Source: Candidatus Poribacteria bacterium (GTDB taxonomy: Bacteria > Poribacteria > WGA-4E > WGA-3G). From it: a DNA stretch of 60,418 nt. A program made the position numbers and the translations under genes. The first letter of the stretch is position 1. Every line of letters begins with the position of its first letter. The stretch is from positions 1 to 60,418 of the forward strand of contig JAJDWI010000128.1 in NCBI GenBank assembly GCA_022825665.1. Direction: 5' to 3'. Of this stretch, positions 53,384 to 60,418 are shown in pieces. The notes below the pieces were generated by a model. That model was not told the origin of the DNA. It searched no databases and saw only the letters and a list, made by a program, of their open reading frames with translations.

Positions 53384-54253
53384 ATGGCAGGAATAAAATC
53401 TGATCTTTATCTCGGAGATTGTTTAGAGGTACTCTCCAATTTTGATACCGATTCATTTGACTTGATTGTAACTTCTCCTCCGTATGCCGACCGACGATCC
53501 AAAACGTATGGCGGGATCAATCCAAATGAATATGTCAATTGGTTCATGCCTCGCGCTGAGCAATTCTTAAGAGTACTCAAACCATCTGGAACATTTATTT
53601 TAAACATCAAAGAGAAAGCAGTTAACGGGGAACGTCATACCTACGTTATAGAGTTGATTCTTGAGATGAAAAAACAAGGTTGGTTGTGGACAGAGGAGTT
53701 TATCTGGCATAAGAAAAACAGTTATCCGGGTAAATGGCCGAATAGGTTTAGAGATGCATGGGAGAGATGTTTACAATTTAACAAGACCAAGAAGTTCGCT
53801 ATGTATCAAGATGCTGTGATGGTTCCAATGGGAGATTGGGCAGAGAAAAGACTAAAAAAACTCAGTAAGACAGACCAGAGTCGTGACACATCAAAAGTGG
53901 GTAGCGGTTTCGGTAAAAATGTATCAAATTGGTTAGATCGAAAAATGGCATATCCCACTAATGTCTTACACTTAGCAACGGAGACAGGAAATAAAAAACA
54001 TAGTGCCGTTTTTCCTAAGACTTTACCTGAATGGTTTATCAAATTGTTTACGCAAGAAAATGATTGGGTGCTTGACCCGTTTGCTGGTTCTGGAACAACC
54101 TGTCAAGTTGCTCAAAAGTTATTAAGAAATTCCGTTGGTATTGAGATTTTTACCCAATATTATCAAGTTGCCAAGGAAAACCTAAAAACGCAGCAATATC
54201 GGCTATTTGAAAAGGAAGAAGATGAAACAAATTACACAACAGGAGATAACTGA
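53384..54253 (+). CDS. Site-specific DNA methyltransferase (beta class, TSPPY)
   Basis: A 289-residue DNA amino-methyltransferase. LIVTSPPYADRRSK (28-40) is the catalytic motif IV, and VLDPFAGSGTTCQVAQ near the C-terminus the SAM-binding motif I; this order marks the beta class. TSPPY fits either N4-cytosine or N6-adenine methylation. A target-recognition region lies between (about 110-215). GAGG precedes the ATG. Its end overlaps the endonuclease gene by 32 bases, so it should be the protecting partner. Confidence 0.92.
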   Translation: MAGIKSDLYLGDCLEVLSNFDTDSFDLIVTSPPYADRRSKTYGGINPNEYVNWFMPRAEQFLRVLKPSGTFILNIKEKAVNGERHTYVIELILEMKKQGWLWTEEFIWHKKNSYPGKWPNRFRDAWERCLQFNKTKKFAMYQDAVMVPMGDWAEKRLKKLSKTDQSRDTSKVGSGFGKNVSNWLDRKMAYPTNVLHLATETGNKKHSAVFPKTLPEWFIKLFTQENDWVLDPFAGSGTTCQVAQKLLRNSVGIEIFTQYYQVAKENLKTQQYRLFEKEEDETNYTTGDN

Positions 54254-54962
54254 TTATGTAGAGGCAAACATTCAGACCTTTCACCAAAAAAGGTTAGACA
54301 ATCTCCAAAAATTGAAACTGATGACTGTTGTTAAACGAAAAAACCCCTACCTATTCAAAGCAAAAAATATAAATACAGCTCAAGATTATGTTAAGACAAT
54401 TTTGGATGCCCATCTGTCTTCACAGGAAGAAACGATCTTTGGTGGATTTCTGGAAGAACTTGCGATCTTCATTTGCACACAAGTATTTGGTGGACAAAAA
54501 TCTTCCGCAGAAGGCATTGATTTAGAATTTATTAAAGACGGAATTAGATATATTGTGTCAATCAAATCTGGACCGAATTGGGGAAATAGCAACCAAGTTG
54601 CGAGACTGAAAGATAATTTCACAAAGGCGAAAAGGATACTCAGGACAAACACATCATCAATGAATATTGTGGCAGTAAACGGTTGCTGTTATGGGAAAAC
54701 TCAAAAGCCAGATAGAGGGGAATACTATAAATATTGTGGACAGCAATTTTGGACATTTATTTCAGAAGATAAGAAGCTTTATACAGATATAATTGAACCT
54801 TTGGGACACCAAGCGAAAATTAGAAATGAACATTTTATGCAAGAGTATGCCAAAGTTGTTAACAAATTTACCTTAGAATTCTTAACAACATTTTGCAACA
54901 CTGACGGTAACATACTTTGGGAAGAAATCGTTAAATATAATTCTGCAGAAACCACACCATGA
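54222..54962 (+). CDS. PmeII-like type II restriction endonuclease
   Basis: A 246-residue protein that resembles the PmeII family of restriction enzymes: KNPYLFKAKNINTAQDYVK, SSQEETIFGGFLEELAIFI, then EGIDLEFIKDGIRYIVSIKS and GPNWGNSNQ. D100 and the SIK (113-115) may form a PD-(D/E)XK-type site with Ser in place of the acidic residue. I use ATG 54222 (AGGAAG before it); TTG 54207 adds five Lys-rich residues. Overlap with the methyltransferase gene is typical of type II pairs and lets cutting lag behind protection. The recognition site is unknown. Confidence 0.8.
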   Translation: MKQITQQEITDYVEANIQTFHQKRLDNLQKLKLMTVVKRKNPYLFKAKNINTAQDYVKTILDAHLSSQEETIFGGFLEELAIFICTQVFGGQKSSAEGIDLEFIKDGIRYIVSIKSGPNWGNSNQVARLKDNFTKAKRILRTNTSSMNIVAVNGCCYGKTQKPDRGEYYKYCGQQFWTFISEDKKLYTDIIEPLGHQAKIRNEHFMQEYAKVVNKFTLEFLTTFCNTDGNILWEEIVKYNSAETTP

Positions 54963-54989
54963 ATGCAGTTCCAATTACTGCTTGATGTC

Positions 54990-55085
54990 GTTTATTTCAT
55001 CATTTCCACATCAAACCCTATCTTATTGCCAAAGAAATCTGTTCATTTTTACAATCCGCAGCGTAACACCACCTTGTTCAACACA
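54990..55085 (-). pseudogene. Possible VOC/glyoxalase-fold remnant
   Basis: On the minus strand LNKVVLRCGL, stop, K, stop, TDFFGNKIGFDVEMMK, stop resembles the first strand and helix of vicinal-oxygen-chelate proteins (xLRCxDxxKTxDFFGNKLGFDVEM). Three stops make it non-coding. It is short, so the match may be chance. Confidence 0.3.
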
Positions 55086-55161
55086 CAAATTTCTGGACAT
55101 ACAACCCTTCCCATGCTATGCTAAGCACTATATCTTATAGGTAATATACTGAGGAGACACT

Positions 55162-56718
55162 ATGGCAAACGAAGATTTTACCTCTAAAGTTCCGCATTAT
55201 ACCTTCGCAGATACGTTGGAAGAACAGGAAGAGCAGTTAAAGACGAATCCTTTGATGCAACGACTGAACGCTTATCGGAAAACTTACGAAGGCGATCCGC
55301 ATCGTCCAATCTATCATTACATCAATCCTGAAGCAATGCTTAATGATCCAAACGGACTCTGTTTCTGGCAGGGACGGTGGCATCTATTCTATCAAGCGTA
55401 TCCACCAGAAGATACCCGTCAACACTGGGGACACGCGATTAGCGATGATCTCATCCATTGGCGGGATTTGCCTTATGCGATCTATCCAAATCCAGAGAGA
55501 TGCTGTTTCTCGGGTTCAACATTCGTGGAAGAAGACCGCGTTATTGCCATGTATCACGGTACGGTTGTTGGTAATATGGTAGCGGTGTCAAGCGATCCAC
55601 TTCTGCTAAATTGGGAGAAGGTCTCTGGCAAGGCAGTGATTCCCTCAAGACATGCAGATGGCACAGCACCTGTCTATCGTGTTTTTGATCCGTGCATCTG
55701 GAAAAAGGACGACATGTATTACTCACTATCGGGTGGAACATTACCACACGGTCCTGCTGGTAAACCTGTCCGTGCTAATTTCCTACTTCGTTCAGCAGAT
55801 TTAGCGAATTGGGTCTATCTACATCCTTTTGTTGAAGATGATCAGTACACATTGGTTGGCGACGATGGTGCATGTCCTTATTTTTGGCCTATCGGTGATC
55901 GACACATCCTCCTATTTTTTAGTCACATGAGCGGTGGACAATATCTACTCGGTGATTATGATAAAGCACGGGATAAGTTTGTCGTAACAGGTGGTGCGAA
56001 AAACAACTTCGGCGCAGCATCTCCTGCTGGTGTGCATGCACCCTCTGCAACACCTGATGGTGAAGGTGGTGTAATTGTTATCTACAACATGAATCCTGCC
56101 AAACCCACTAAAGGTTGGAACCAAATTATGACGTTGCCGCGTCGTTTAACACTTCTTTCAAGAGATGAGATTGGTGTTGAACCTGCAGGTGATATAGAAT
56201 CACTACGGCATGACCATCAACATGTTGGTGGACAGACACTCCCTGCAAACGAAGAAATTGTATTAGAGAACATAAAAGGCAACGCCATGGAATTGGAACT
56301 TGAAATTGACACAAAAGGTTCCCCGATGGTTGAGTTGAATGTGCTCCGTTCACTGAATAAAGAGGAGTTCACTCGGATTGCATTCTTCAGAGAACGCGGT
56401 ATGCGAAATCATAATTCAGAGAGGAATGTTCGCGAGAGTCTGCTAACGATAGATTCTTCGTATTCGTCTATTGCACCAGATGTACGTTCACGTGCTCCCG
56501 AAACTGGTGGTCTGTCTATTTTGGGAGACGAAACGCTCAAATTGCGAGTGTTTATTGATAAGAGTGTCGTTGAAGTGTTCGCTAATGGACGACAATGTGT
56601 CGCAATGCGTGTCTATCCTGACAGAGAGGATAGCGTTGGTGTGTCTTTGCGTTCACAAGGACAAGACAGTGAACTCAAATCGCTGAATGCTTGGCAGATG
56701 AAGAATATCTATGCATAG
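55162..56718 (+). CDS. GH32-like protein (beta-fructosidase fold) with altered catalytic motifs
   Basis: A 518-residue protein with the GH32 five-bladed propeller and C-terminal beta-sandwich. NDPNG (61-65, nucleophile D62), FSGST (116-120) and SKVVEVFANG-like KSVVEVFANGRQ near the end are typical of sucrose/levan hydrolases. Two canonical motifs differ: RDP is FDP (175-177), and the ECP acid/base motif is GACP (236-239), so the catalytic Glu is Ala. It may hydrolyse with another acid (D234/D235 lie close), act on another sugar, or only bind. No signal peptide is seen. GGAGAC precedes the ATG. Confidence 0.8.
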   Translation: MANEDFTSKVPHYTFADTLEEQEEQLKTNPLMQRLNAYRKTYEGDPHRPIYHYINPEAMLNDPNGLCFWQGRWHLFYQAYPPEDTRQHWGHAISDDLIHWRDLPYAIYPNPERCCFSGSTFVEEDRVIAMYHGTVVGNMVAVSSDPLLLNWEKVSGKAVIPSRHADGTAPVYRVFDPCIWKKDDMYYSLSGGTLPHGPAGKPVRANFLLRSADLANWVYLHPFVEDDQYTLVGDDGACPYFWPIGDRHILLFFSHMSGGQYLLGDYDKARDKFVVTGGAKNNFGAASPAGVHAPSATPDGEGGVIVIYNMNPAKPTKGWNQIMTLPRRLTLLSRDEIGVEPAGDIESLRHDHQHVGGQTLPANEEIVLENIKGNAMELELEIDTKGSPMVELNVLRSLNKEEFTRIAFFRERGMRNHNSERNVRESLLTIDSSYSSIAPDVRSRAPETGGLSILGDETLKLRVFIDKSVVEVFANGRQCVAMRVYPDREDSVGVSLRSQGQDSELKSLNAWQMKNIYA

Positions 56719-56791
56719 AGCATATCAGAGAATTCATTTGTAGGGCGAGGTCTCTGTACCTCGCTATCAACATACAAGGAATTGAACAACA

Positions 56792-57949
56792 ATGAAACGC
56801 CTAATAGTAAATTCATTGGGACAAATTCGTGAAGCTGATATTACTTTTGGAGATTTGACAGTGTTTGTGGGTGAACAAGCAAGCGGAAAAAGCATTTTGC
56901 TTCAGCTTGTGAAGTTAATATTAGATGTCGGTGACATTACGCAGACACTCAAAAAAAACGGTTATGATTGGCACGAAAAGACAGAGAATTTCCTATCTCT
57001 CTATTTCGGGGAAGGAATGGAAGGAATTTGGGACAATTCTACGACAAAAATCACTGTTGACGACGAGAATTTTGATCTTGATAAAGCATTTTCCAAAAAG
57101 GGCAAAAAAAAAGAGGAAAGACTATTCCTGATTCCCGCGCACCGTGCAATGACACTTAAGGATGGATGGCCCCGAACCTTTACTGACTATGGCATGAGCG
57201 ATCCGTATGTTGTTAAGGAATTCAGCGAACAATTACGACTCTTGATGGAGACCGGATTAGGTTCTGGTAAGAGTGCTATCTTTCCACAAGAAGGTCGTAT
57301 GAACAAAACAATACGAGATGCAATTGGAAAAAGTATCTTTGGAAAGGCAGAAGTAAGATTGGATAAATCCGGGCTGCGTAAACGAATTGTATTAGATGTT
57401 GCTGGCACCCAACTACCTTTTATGGTGTGGTCTACAGGTCAGAGAGAATTCGCCCCTCTTTTACTGGGAATGTACTGGTTAATGCCTTCAGGAAATACAC
57501 AAAAGAAAAATAACATCAACTGGGTTGTAATTGAGGAACCGGAAATGGGGTTACATCCTCAAGCGATCTCTGCACTTCTTTTAATGTTCTTAGAACTATT
57601 GAGGCGCGGTTATAAAGTCATTGTTTCTACCCATTCACCCCAAATTTTAGAACTTGTTTGGGCAATTCAACTCATTGCAAAATCAAAATCTGCTCAAACC
57701 CGATTAAGACAACTATTAGATTTGAAGTCAAATGCCTTTTCCCTTGACCTCACGAAGTCAATCTTGGATGCCAAAACATACAAAACATATTATTTTTTCC
57801 ATCAGGATGATGTCGTTGATGTTAGAGACATTTCAACATTAGATGCTGAGGATATGGATGAGGCAGTGTCAGACTGGGGAGGATTAACAGCATTCAGCAC
57901 AAAAGCTTCTGAAGTAGTTTCTGATGCTATGAGGAGGGCAGACCTGTGA
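56792..57949 (+). CDS. OLD/ABC-type AAA ATPase
   Basis: A 385-residue ATPase. Walker A GEQASGKS (27-34) follows a short strand; WSTGQREFAPLLLG (about 210) resembles the ABC signature; WVVIEEPEMGLHPQAI is Walker B with two Glu and the D-loop-like LHP; VIVSTHSPQILE is the switch His. This is the compact AAA_15/AAA_21 layout found in OLD, Gabija, Septu and related defence proteins, but without the TOPRIM nuclease half. A GTGA overlap and strong GAGGAGGG link it to the next gene, so the two act together. Confidence 0.88.
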   Translation: MKRLIVNSLGQIREADITFGDLTVFVGEQASGKSILLQLVKLILDVGDITQTLKKNGYDWHEKTENFLSLYFGEGMEGIWDNSTTKITVDDENFDLDKAFSKKGKKKEERLFLIPAHRAMTLKDGWPRTFTDYGMSDPYVVKEFSEQLRLLMETGLGSGKSAIFPQEGRMNKTIRDAIGKSIFGKAEVRLDKSGLRKRIVLDVAGTQLPFMVWSTGQREFAPLLLGMYWLMPSGNTQKKNNINWVVIEEPEMGLHPQAISALLLMFLELLRRGYKVIVSTHSPQILELVWAIQLIAKSKSAQTRLRQLLDLKSNAFSLDLTKSILDAKTYKTYYFFHQDDVVDVRDISTLDAEDMDEAVSDWGGLTAFSTKASEVVSDAMRRADL

Positions 57950-58395
57950 ATTTTAAGAACGCTGTTCAGAGTACTCCGAAAATTGCGAATTATCTACAGG
58001 CTGGATTACAAGCTTTGGGTGGAAATAGTAGTAAAATAATAGTACACACAACACGTGATTTGAAAGGAAGCGTTGATATAGATACCTGTCTCAAAAACGA
58101 TTATCCAAATTCACCTCGTTGGGACTATGTATTTGGATATAAGGACAAGGTTTATTATGTTGAAATACATCAAGGGAAAACCAGTGAAGTAGACAACATC
58201 ATTTCAAAATTCAATTGGCTAAAACAGTGGCTTAAATCTTCAGCAAATAGTCTTGAACAATTGAAGGATAAGAGTTTTTATCATTGGATTTCAACAAAAG
58301 GAACTACGTCAATTGCAAAAGGTAGTAGACACCGTAGAAAGTTAGATCAAAAAGGAATCAGTGGTCCAAGTGCCGTATTGCGAATTAAAAGTTGA
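57946..58395 (+). CDS. Small partner of the ATPase, possible PD-(D/E)XK nuclease-like protein
   Basis: I do not recognise a named family. The 149-residue protein starts at GTG 57946, overlapping the ATPase stop as GTGA behind GAGGAGGG. It has no membrane span. RWDYVFGYKDKVYYVEIHQG (59-78) followed by KTSEVDNIISKFNWLKQWL resembles the D...ExX strand-helix core of restriction-like nucleases, with D60, E73, and H75 or K78 as candidate ligands; the Lys of ExK is replaced by His. The tail is basic (KGSRHRRKLDQKG). Function inferred only from pairing with the ATPase. Confidence 0.6.
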   Translation: MNFKNAVQSTPKIANYLQAGLQALGGNSSKIIVHTTRDLKGSVDIDTCLKNDYPNSPRWDYVFGYKDKVYYVEIHQGKTSEVDNIISKFNWLKQWLKSSANSLEQLKDKSFYHWISTKGTTSIAKGSRHRRKLDQKGISGPSAVLRIKS

Positions 58396-58452
58396 TTCTG
58401 TTCACTATCATGCTGACTCTGAATTCAGACAACATATAAATCTGAGGATAGA

Positions 58453-59088
58453 ATGAATAACACCATTGAAAAGGTTTCCGCATTTATCACTCAAGAAAGA
58501 AATGGTGTGAAGATGTTGCTTGTGTTTAAACATCCTACTGCAGGTACACAAATCCCTGCTGGGAGTGTGGAAGTAGGTGAAGATATTGAAACTACTGCCA
58601 TTCGTGAAACTTATGAAGAAACAGGACTACAGCAGGTAAAAATTGAAGAATATCTCGGTTGTTTTGAGAATGAGTTAGATCAACAGCAACGGATAATTAC
58701 AAGAACCACCGAGGTCTATATCAAACCCGATCTAAATGCAGTTCCCTATAAGGAAAAACTCACAAGAGGACTCACTGTAGATTATCATTCTACTCAAGAA
58801 GATTTTACACACATTTCGTACATTGAATATGAATTTGACGAATTTCACAAACCTATACACATTGACTATAACATTACTGGATGGGTGCCGAATGAATGCT
58901 TAAGTGACAAGAAAAAGAGACACTTTTTCCATTTGTCCACACAAGAGGAAACAGAGGACACGTGGGAATTGAAGAGTGATAAAGGACATATTTTCAAGCC
59001 GTACTGGACACCCCTTTCCCCGAAACCTCAAATTATACCGCCTCAAGATAGGTGGTTGGATTTTGTCTACGAGAAAATACAAAGATAA
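58453..59088 (+). CDS. NUDIX hydrolase
   Basis: A 211-residue NUDIX-fold pyrophosphatase. The box G-SVEVG-E-DIETTAI-RETYEETGL (about 37-59) has the Gx5Ex7RExxEExG pattern, with both metal-binding Glu of REXXEE present. The first 60 residues after it form the usual sandwich; the last 70 (VPNECLSDKKKRHFFHL, HIFKPYWTPLSPKPQ) are an extension not typical of small NUDIX enzymes. Such proteins remove nucleoside diphosphates linked to another group. GAGGA precedes the ATG. It stands 57 bases after the ATPase partner and could belong to the same transcript. Confidence 0.87.
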   Translation: MNNTIEKVSAFITQERNGVKMLLVFKHPTAGTQIPAGSVEVGEDIETTAIRETYEETGLQQVKIEEYLGCFENELDQQQRIITRTTEVYIKPDLNAVPYKEKLTRGLTVDYHSTQEDFTHISYIEYEFDEFHKPIHIDYNITGWVPNECLSDKKKRHFFHLSTQEETEDTWELKSDKGHIFKPYWTPLSPKPQIIPPQDRWLDFVYEKIQR

Positions 59089-59145
59089 TTCAGGATATGA
59101 CTGTTACAATCGTATTATAACACAACATTCTCAAAGGAGATAAAG

Positions 59146-60246
59146 ATGTCAACATATCGTGCAGGTGTAATTGGTTTAGGTCGGATGGGAAGCACTTTTG
59201 ACGATGAAATAACGCAAGGTGGATCACTCTTTCTGCCTTATTGTCATGCGCCGAGTTATGATGCATCCTCAAAAACTGAGTTGGTCGCGGGTGCTGATCT
59301 ACATGCCGAACAGGGTTCAATCTTCGGTGAACGTTGGGGTCTGAGTTCGGAACATATTTACAGCGATTATCGTGAAATGTTAGAGAAGGAAAACCTTGAT
59401 CTTGTGAGTGTTTGCACAACAGCGCGAGTGCGTTCATCTATCGTGCAGGATGTGGCACGTGCTGGTGTCAAGGGCATCTGGGCAGAAAAACCTATATCGC
59501 TCAGTCTCGCTGAAGCGGATACGATGGTAGATGTCTGCCGAGAAAACGGTGTTGTCATGGCAATCAATTGTGCGCGCCGTTGGAATCCTTTCTTTAGTGA
59601 GGCAAGGAAACTCATTGACGAAGGTGAAATCGGTAATGTGCTGCAGGTGACCGTCTATGCTCAGTGCGGTCTCTCACATAACGGCAGCCATGCTATTGAT
59701 ATTTTGCGATATATGGCAGGTGGCAATGTGGAATGGGTTTTCGGTGAGATGCAGTCTGATGAAGCCGCCGCAGGTGAAAACGACCTGATGGGGAACGGTT
59801 ATCTTGTTTTTGATAACGGTGTGCGTGCCTATCTCCGAAGCACATCGTGTGGTGTAGCACCTTGGGAGGTGGATGTTATTGGTACAAGTGGTCGTATCCG
59901 TTCCATCAACAATGCGGAAAAGTTTGAGTTGATTCGTGTACTGCCCGGTGGTCGTCGTGGACGCGGTGTGCCTGCGACTTGTCCGTTCCCATATCCAAAT
60001 CGGATGCAAGGGATGGGGTTAACGATTGTTGACGACATCATCAATGCCATAGAGAACGGTGGTTCTCCAAAATGTTCAGATGAAGATGGACGTGCTGCGC
60101 TTGAGGTAGCCATTGCGCTGCGTGAGTCGCATCGCCGTGGTGGCGTAAAGGTGGAGCTGCCGATTGAAGATCGGAGTCTGCGTATTCTTTCGTCTGAGAT
60201 TCATGGTGATGATACACCTGCCCGGGTTAGACGTCAACGGGGTTGA
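59146..60246 (+). CDS. Gfo/Idh/MocA family oxidoreductase
   Basis: A 366-residue NAD(P)-dependent dehydrogenase. YRAGVIGLGRMGSTFDDEIT is the N-terminal Rossmann loop, GIWAEKPISLSLAEADTMV the EKP cofactor motif, and CARRWNPFFSEARKLIDEGE with HAIDILRYMAGG completes the sugar-binding half (His is a likely catalytic residue). Members oxidise or reduce sugars and inositols; substrate unknown here. AAAGGAGA precedes the ATG. It stops with TGA at 60244-60246, showing that UGA is an ordinary stop in this genome. Confidence 0.9.
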   Translation: MSTYRAGVIGLGRMGSTFDDEITQGGSLFLPYCHAPSYDASSKTELVAGADLHAEQGSIFGERWGLSSEHIYSDYREMLEKENLDLVSVCTTARVRSSIVQDVARAGVKGIWAEKPISLSLAEADTMVDVCRENGVVMAINCARRWNPFFSEARKLIDEGEIGNVLQVTVYAQCGLSHNGSHAIDILRYMAGGNVEWVFGEMQSDEAAAGENDLMGNGYLVFDNGVRAYLRSTSCGVAPWEVDVIGTSGRIRSINNAEKFELIRVLPGGRRGRGVPATCPFPYPNRMQGMGLTIVDDIINAIENGGSPKCSDEDGRAALEVAIALRESHRRGGVKVELPIEDRSLRILSSEIHGDDTPARVRRQRG

Positions 60247-60336
60247 AAACCTTAGCGATAAAATCAACACTGATCCACTGAGGGTGTGTAAAGTTTTTTG
60301 CATTAATTGAGAAGTGTATCTTGAAAGGTTATACTA

Positions 60337-60389
60337 AAAATGGTATCCTTTCCTAATATATATTAACTTCCTTATAGGAGAGGATACCG
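60337..60389 (+). promoter_or_regulatory. Inverted repeat before a cut-off gene
   Basis: GGTATCCTTTCCTAA (60343-60357) and TTATAGGAGAGGATACC (60372-60388) form an imperfect hairpin that covers the AGGAG ribosome binding site of the following ATG. It may be a translation control element or an element end. Confidence 0.45.
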
Positions 60390-60418
60390 ATGTATAGTAT
60401 ATCATTAAATCATAGTGT
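60390..60418 (+). CDS. Start of a gene cut by the window edge
   Basis: ATG 60390, eight bases after AGGAG, opens MYSISLNHS and runs off the window. Nine residues do not allow a family call. The flanking inverted repeat makes a transposase possible but nothing more. Confidence 0.4.

Noticed and set aside
1-60418. tRNA, rRNA or CRISPR array
   Set aside because: I looked for tRNA-like GGTTCGA loops, rRNA signatures and regularly spaced repeats and found none convincing; a covariance-model scan was not possible.

Overview
This window reads as a chromosomal segment of a Gram-negative bacterium of roughly 40% G+C (estimated by eye). The gene repertoire resembles Candidatus Poribacteria: phytanoyl-CoA dioxygenase, sulfatase plus anaerobic sulfatase maturase, FGE-like and LamG secreted proteins, NHL/BNR/LVIVD propellers, Gfo/Idh/MocA and NAD epimerases, and very large ECF-type proteins. 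That assignment comes from recall of gene content, not from a search. LptF/LptG and a predicted outer-membrane barrel show a diderm envelope. Most genes have a clear AGGAG-type ribosome binding site, which I used to choose starts.

Layout. 1-140: degraded end of a TnpB gene and an IS200/IS605-type right end, directly before trmD. 153-3055: housekeeping cluster trmD-rplS-rnhB-yraN plus a sugar nucleotidyltransferase. 3165-6446: dioxygenase and cytochrome bd oxidase (cydAB). 6525-14186: minus-strand metabolic genes (HEAT protein, trpB, two dehydrogenases, a GlcD-like oxidase, a NicO-type metal exporter, an NHL protein). 14655-24859: secreted and envelope proteins, nusB, a TlpA-like protein, gamma-glutamyltransferase, Rieske protein, epimerase, and a tandem pair of secreted twins. 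24949-34407: lptG/lptF, aldolase, prenyl synthase, SDR, VWA protein, a RelA-zinc-finger/DUF2250 fusion, purD. 34408-35622: repeat-rich DNA without a gene.

35623-47513 is the most unusual part. Six minus-strand genes lie in a row. Two paralogous proteins of about 1000 residues bracket it; each joins an ECF sigma factor, one membrane span and an Asp-box propeller. Between them lie an FGE-like protein, a LolA-like/C39-peptidase/DUF1573 protein whose first CxC cysteine codon is UGA, a second LolA-like protein, and a propeller lipoprotein whose signal peptide and body are joined only by a -1 shift at a TTTAAAC heptamer. Both sigma genes carry the same ECF-type promoter (TGAGAC, 17 bases, CGTC), which suggests autoregulation.

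47571-48225 holds an IS630 remnant and a 200-base palindromic element. 48226-51120 is a sulfatase with its radical-SAM maturase. 51562-58395 is defence-like: an Eco57I-type methyltransferase, a TSPPY methyltransferase overlapping a PmeII-like endonuclease, and a coupled OLD-like ATPase plus small nuclease-like partner, with a GH32 protein lacking canonical catalytic residues in between. A NUDIX hydrolase, a Gfo/Idh/MocA oxidoreductase and the first codons of a cut-off gene close the window. I saw no rRNA, tRNA or CRISPR array.
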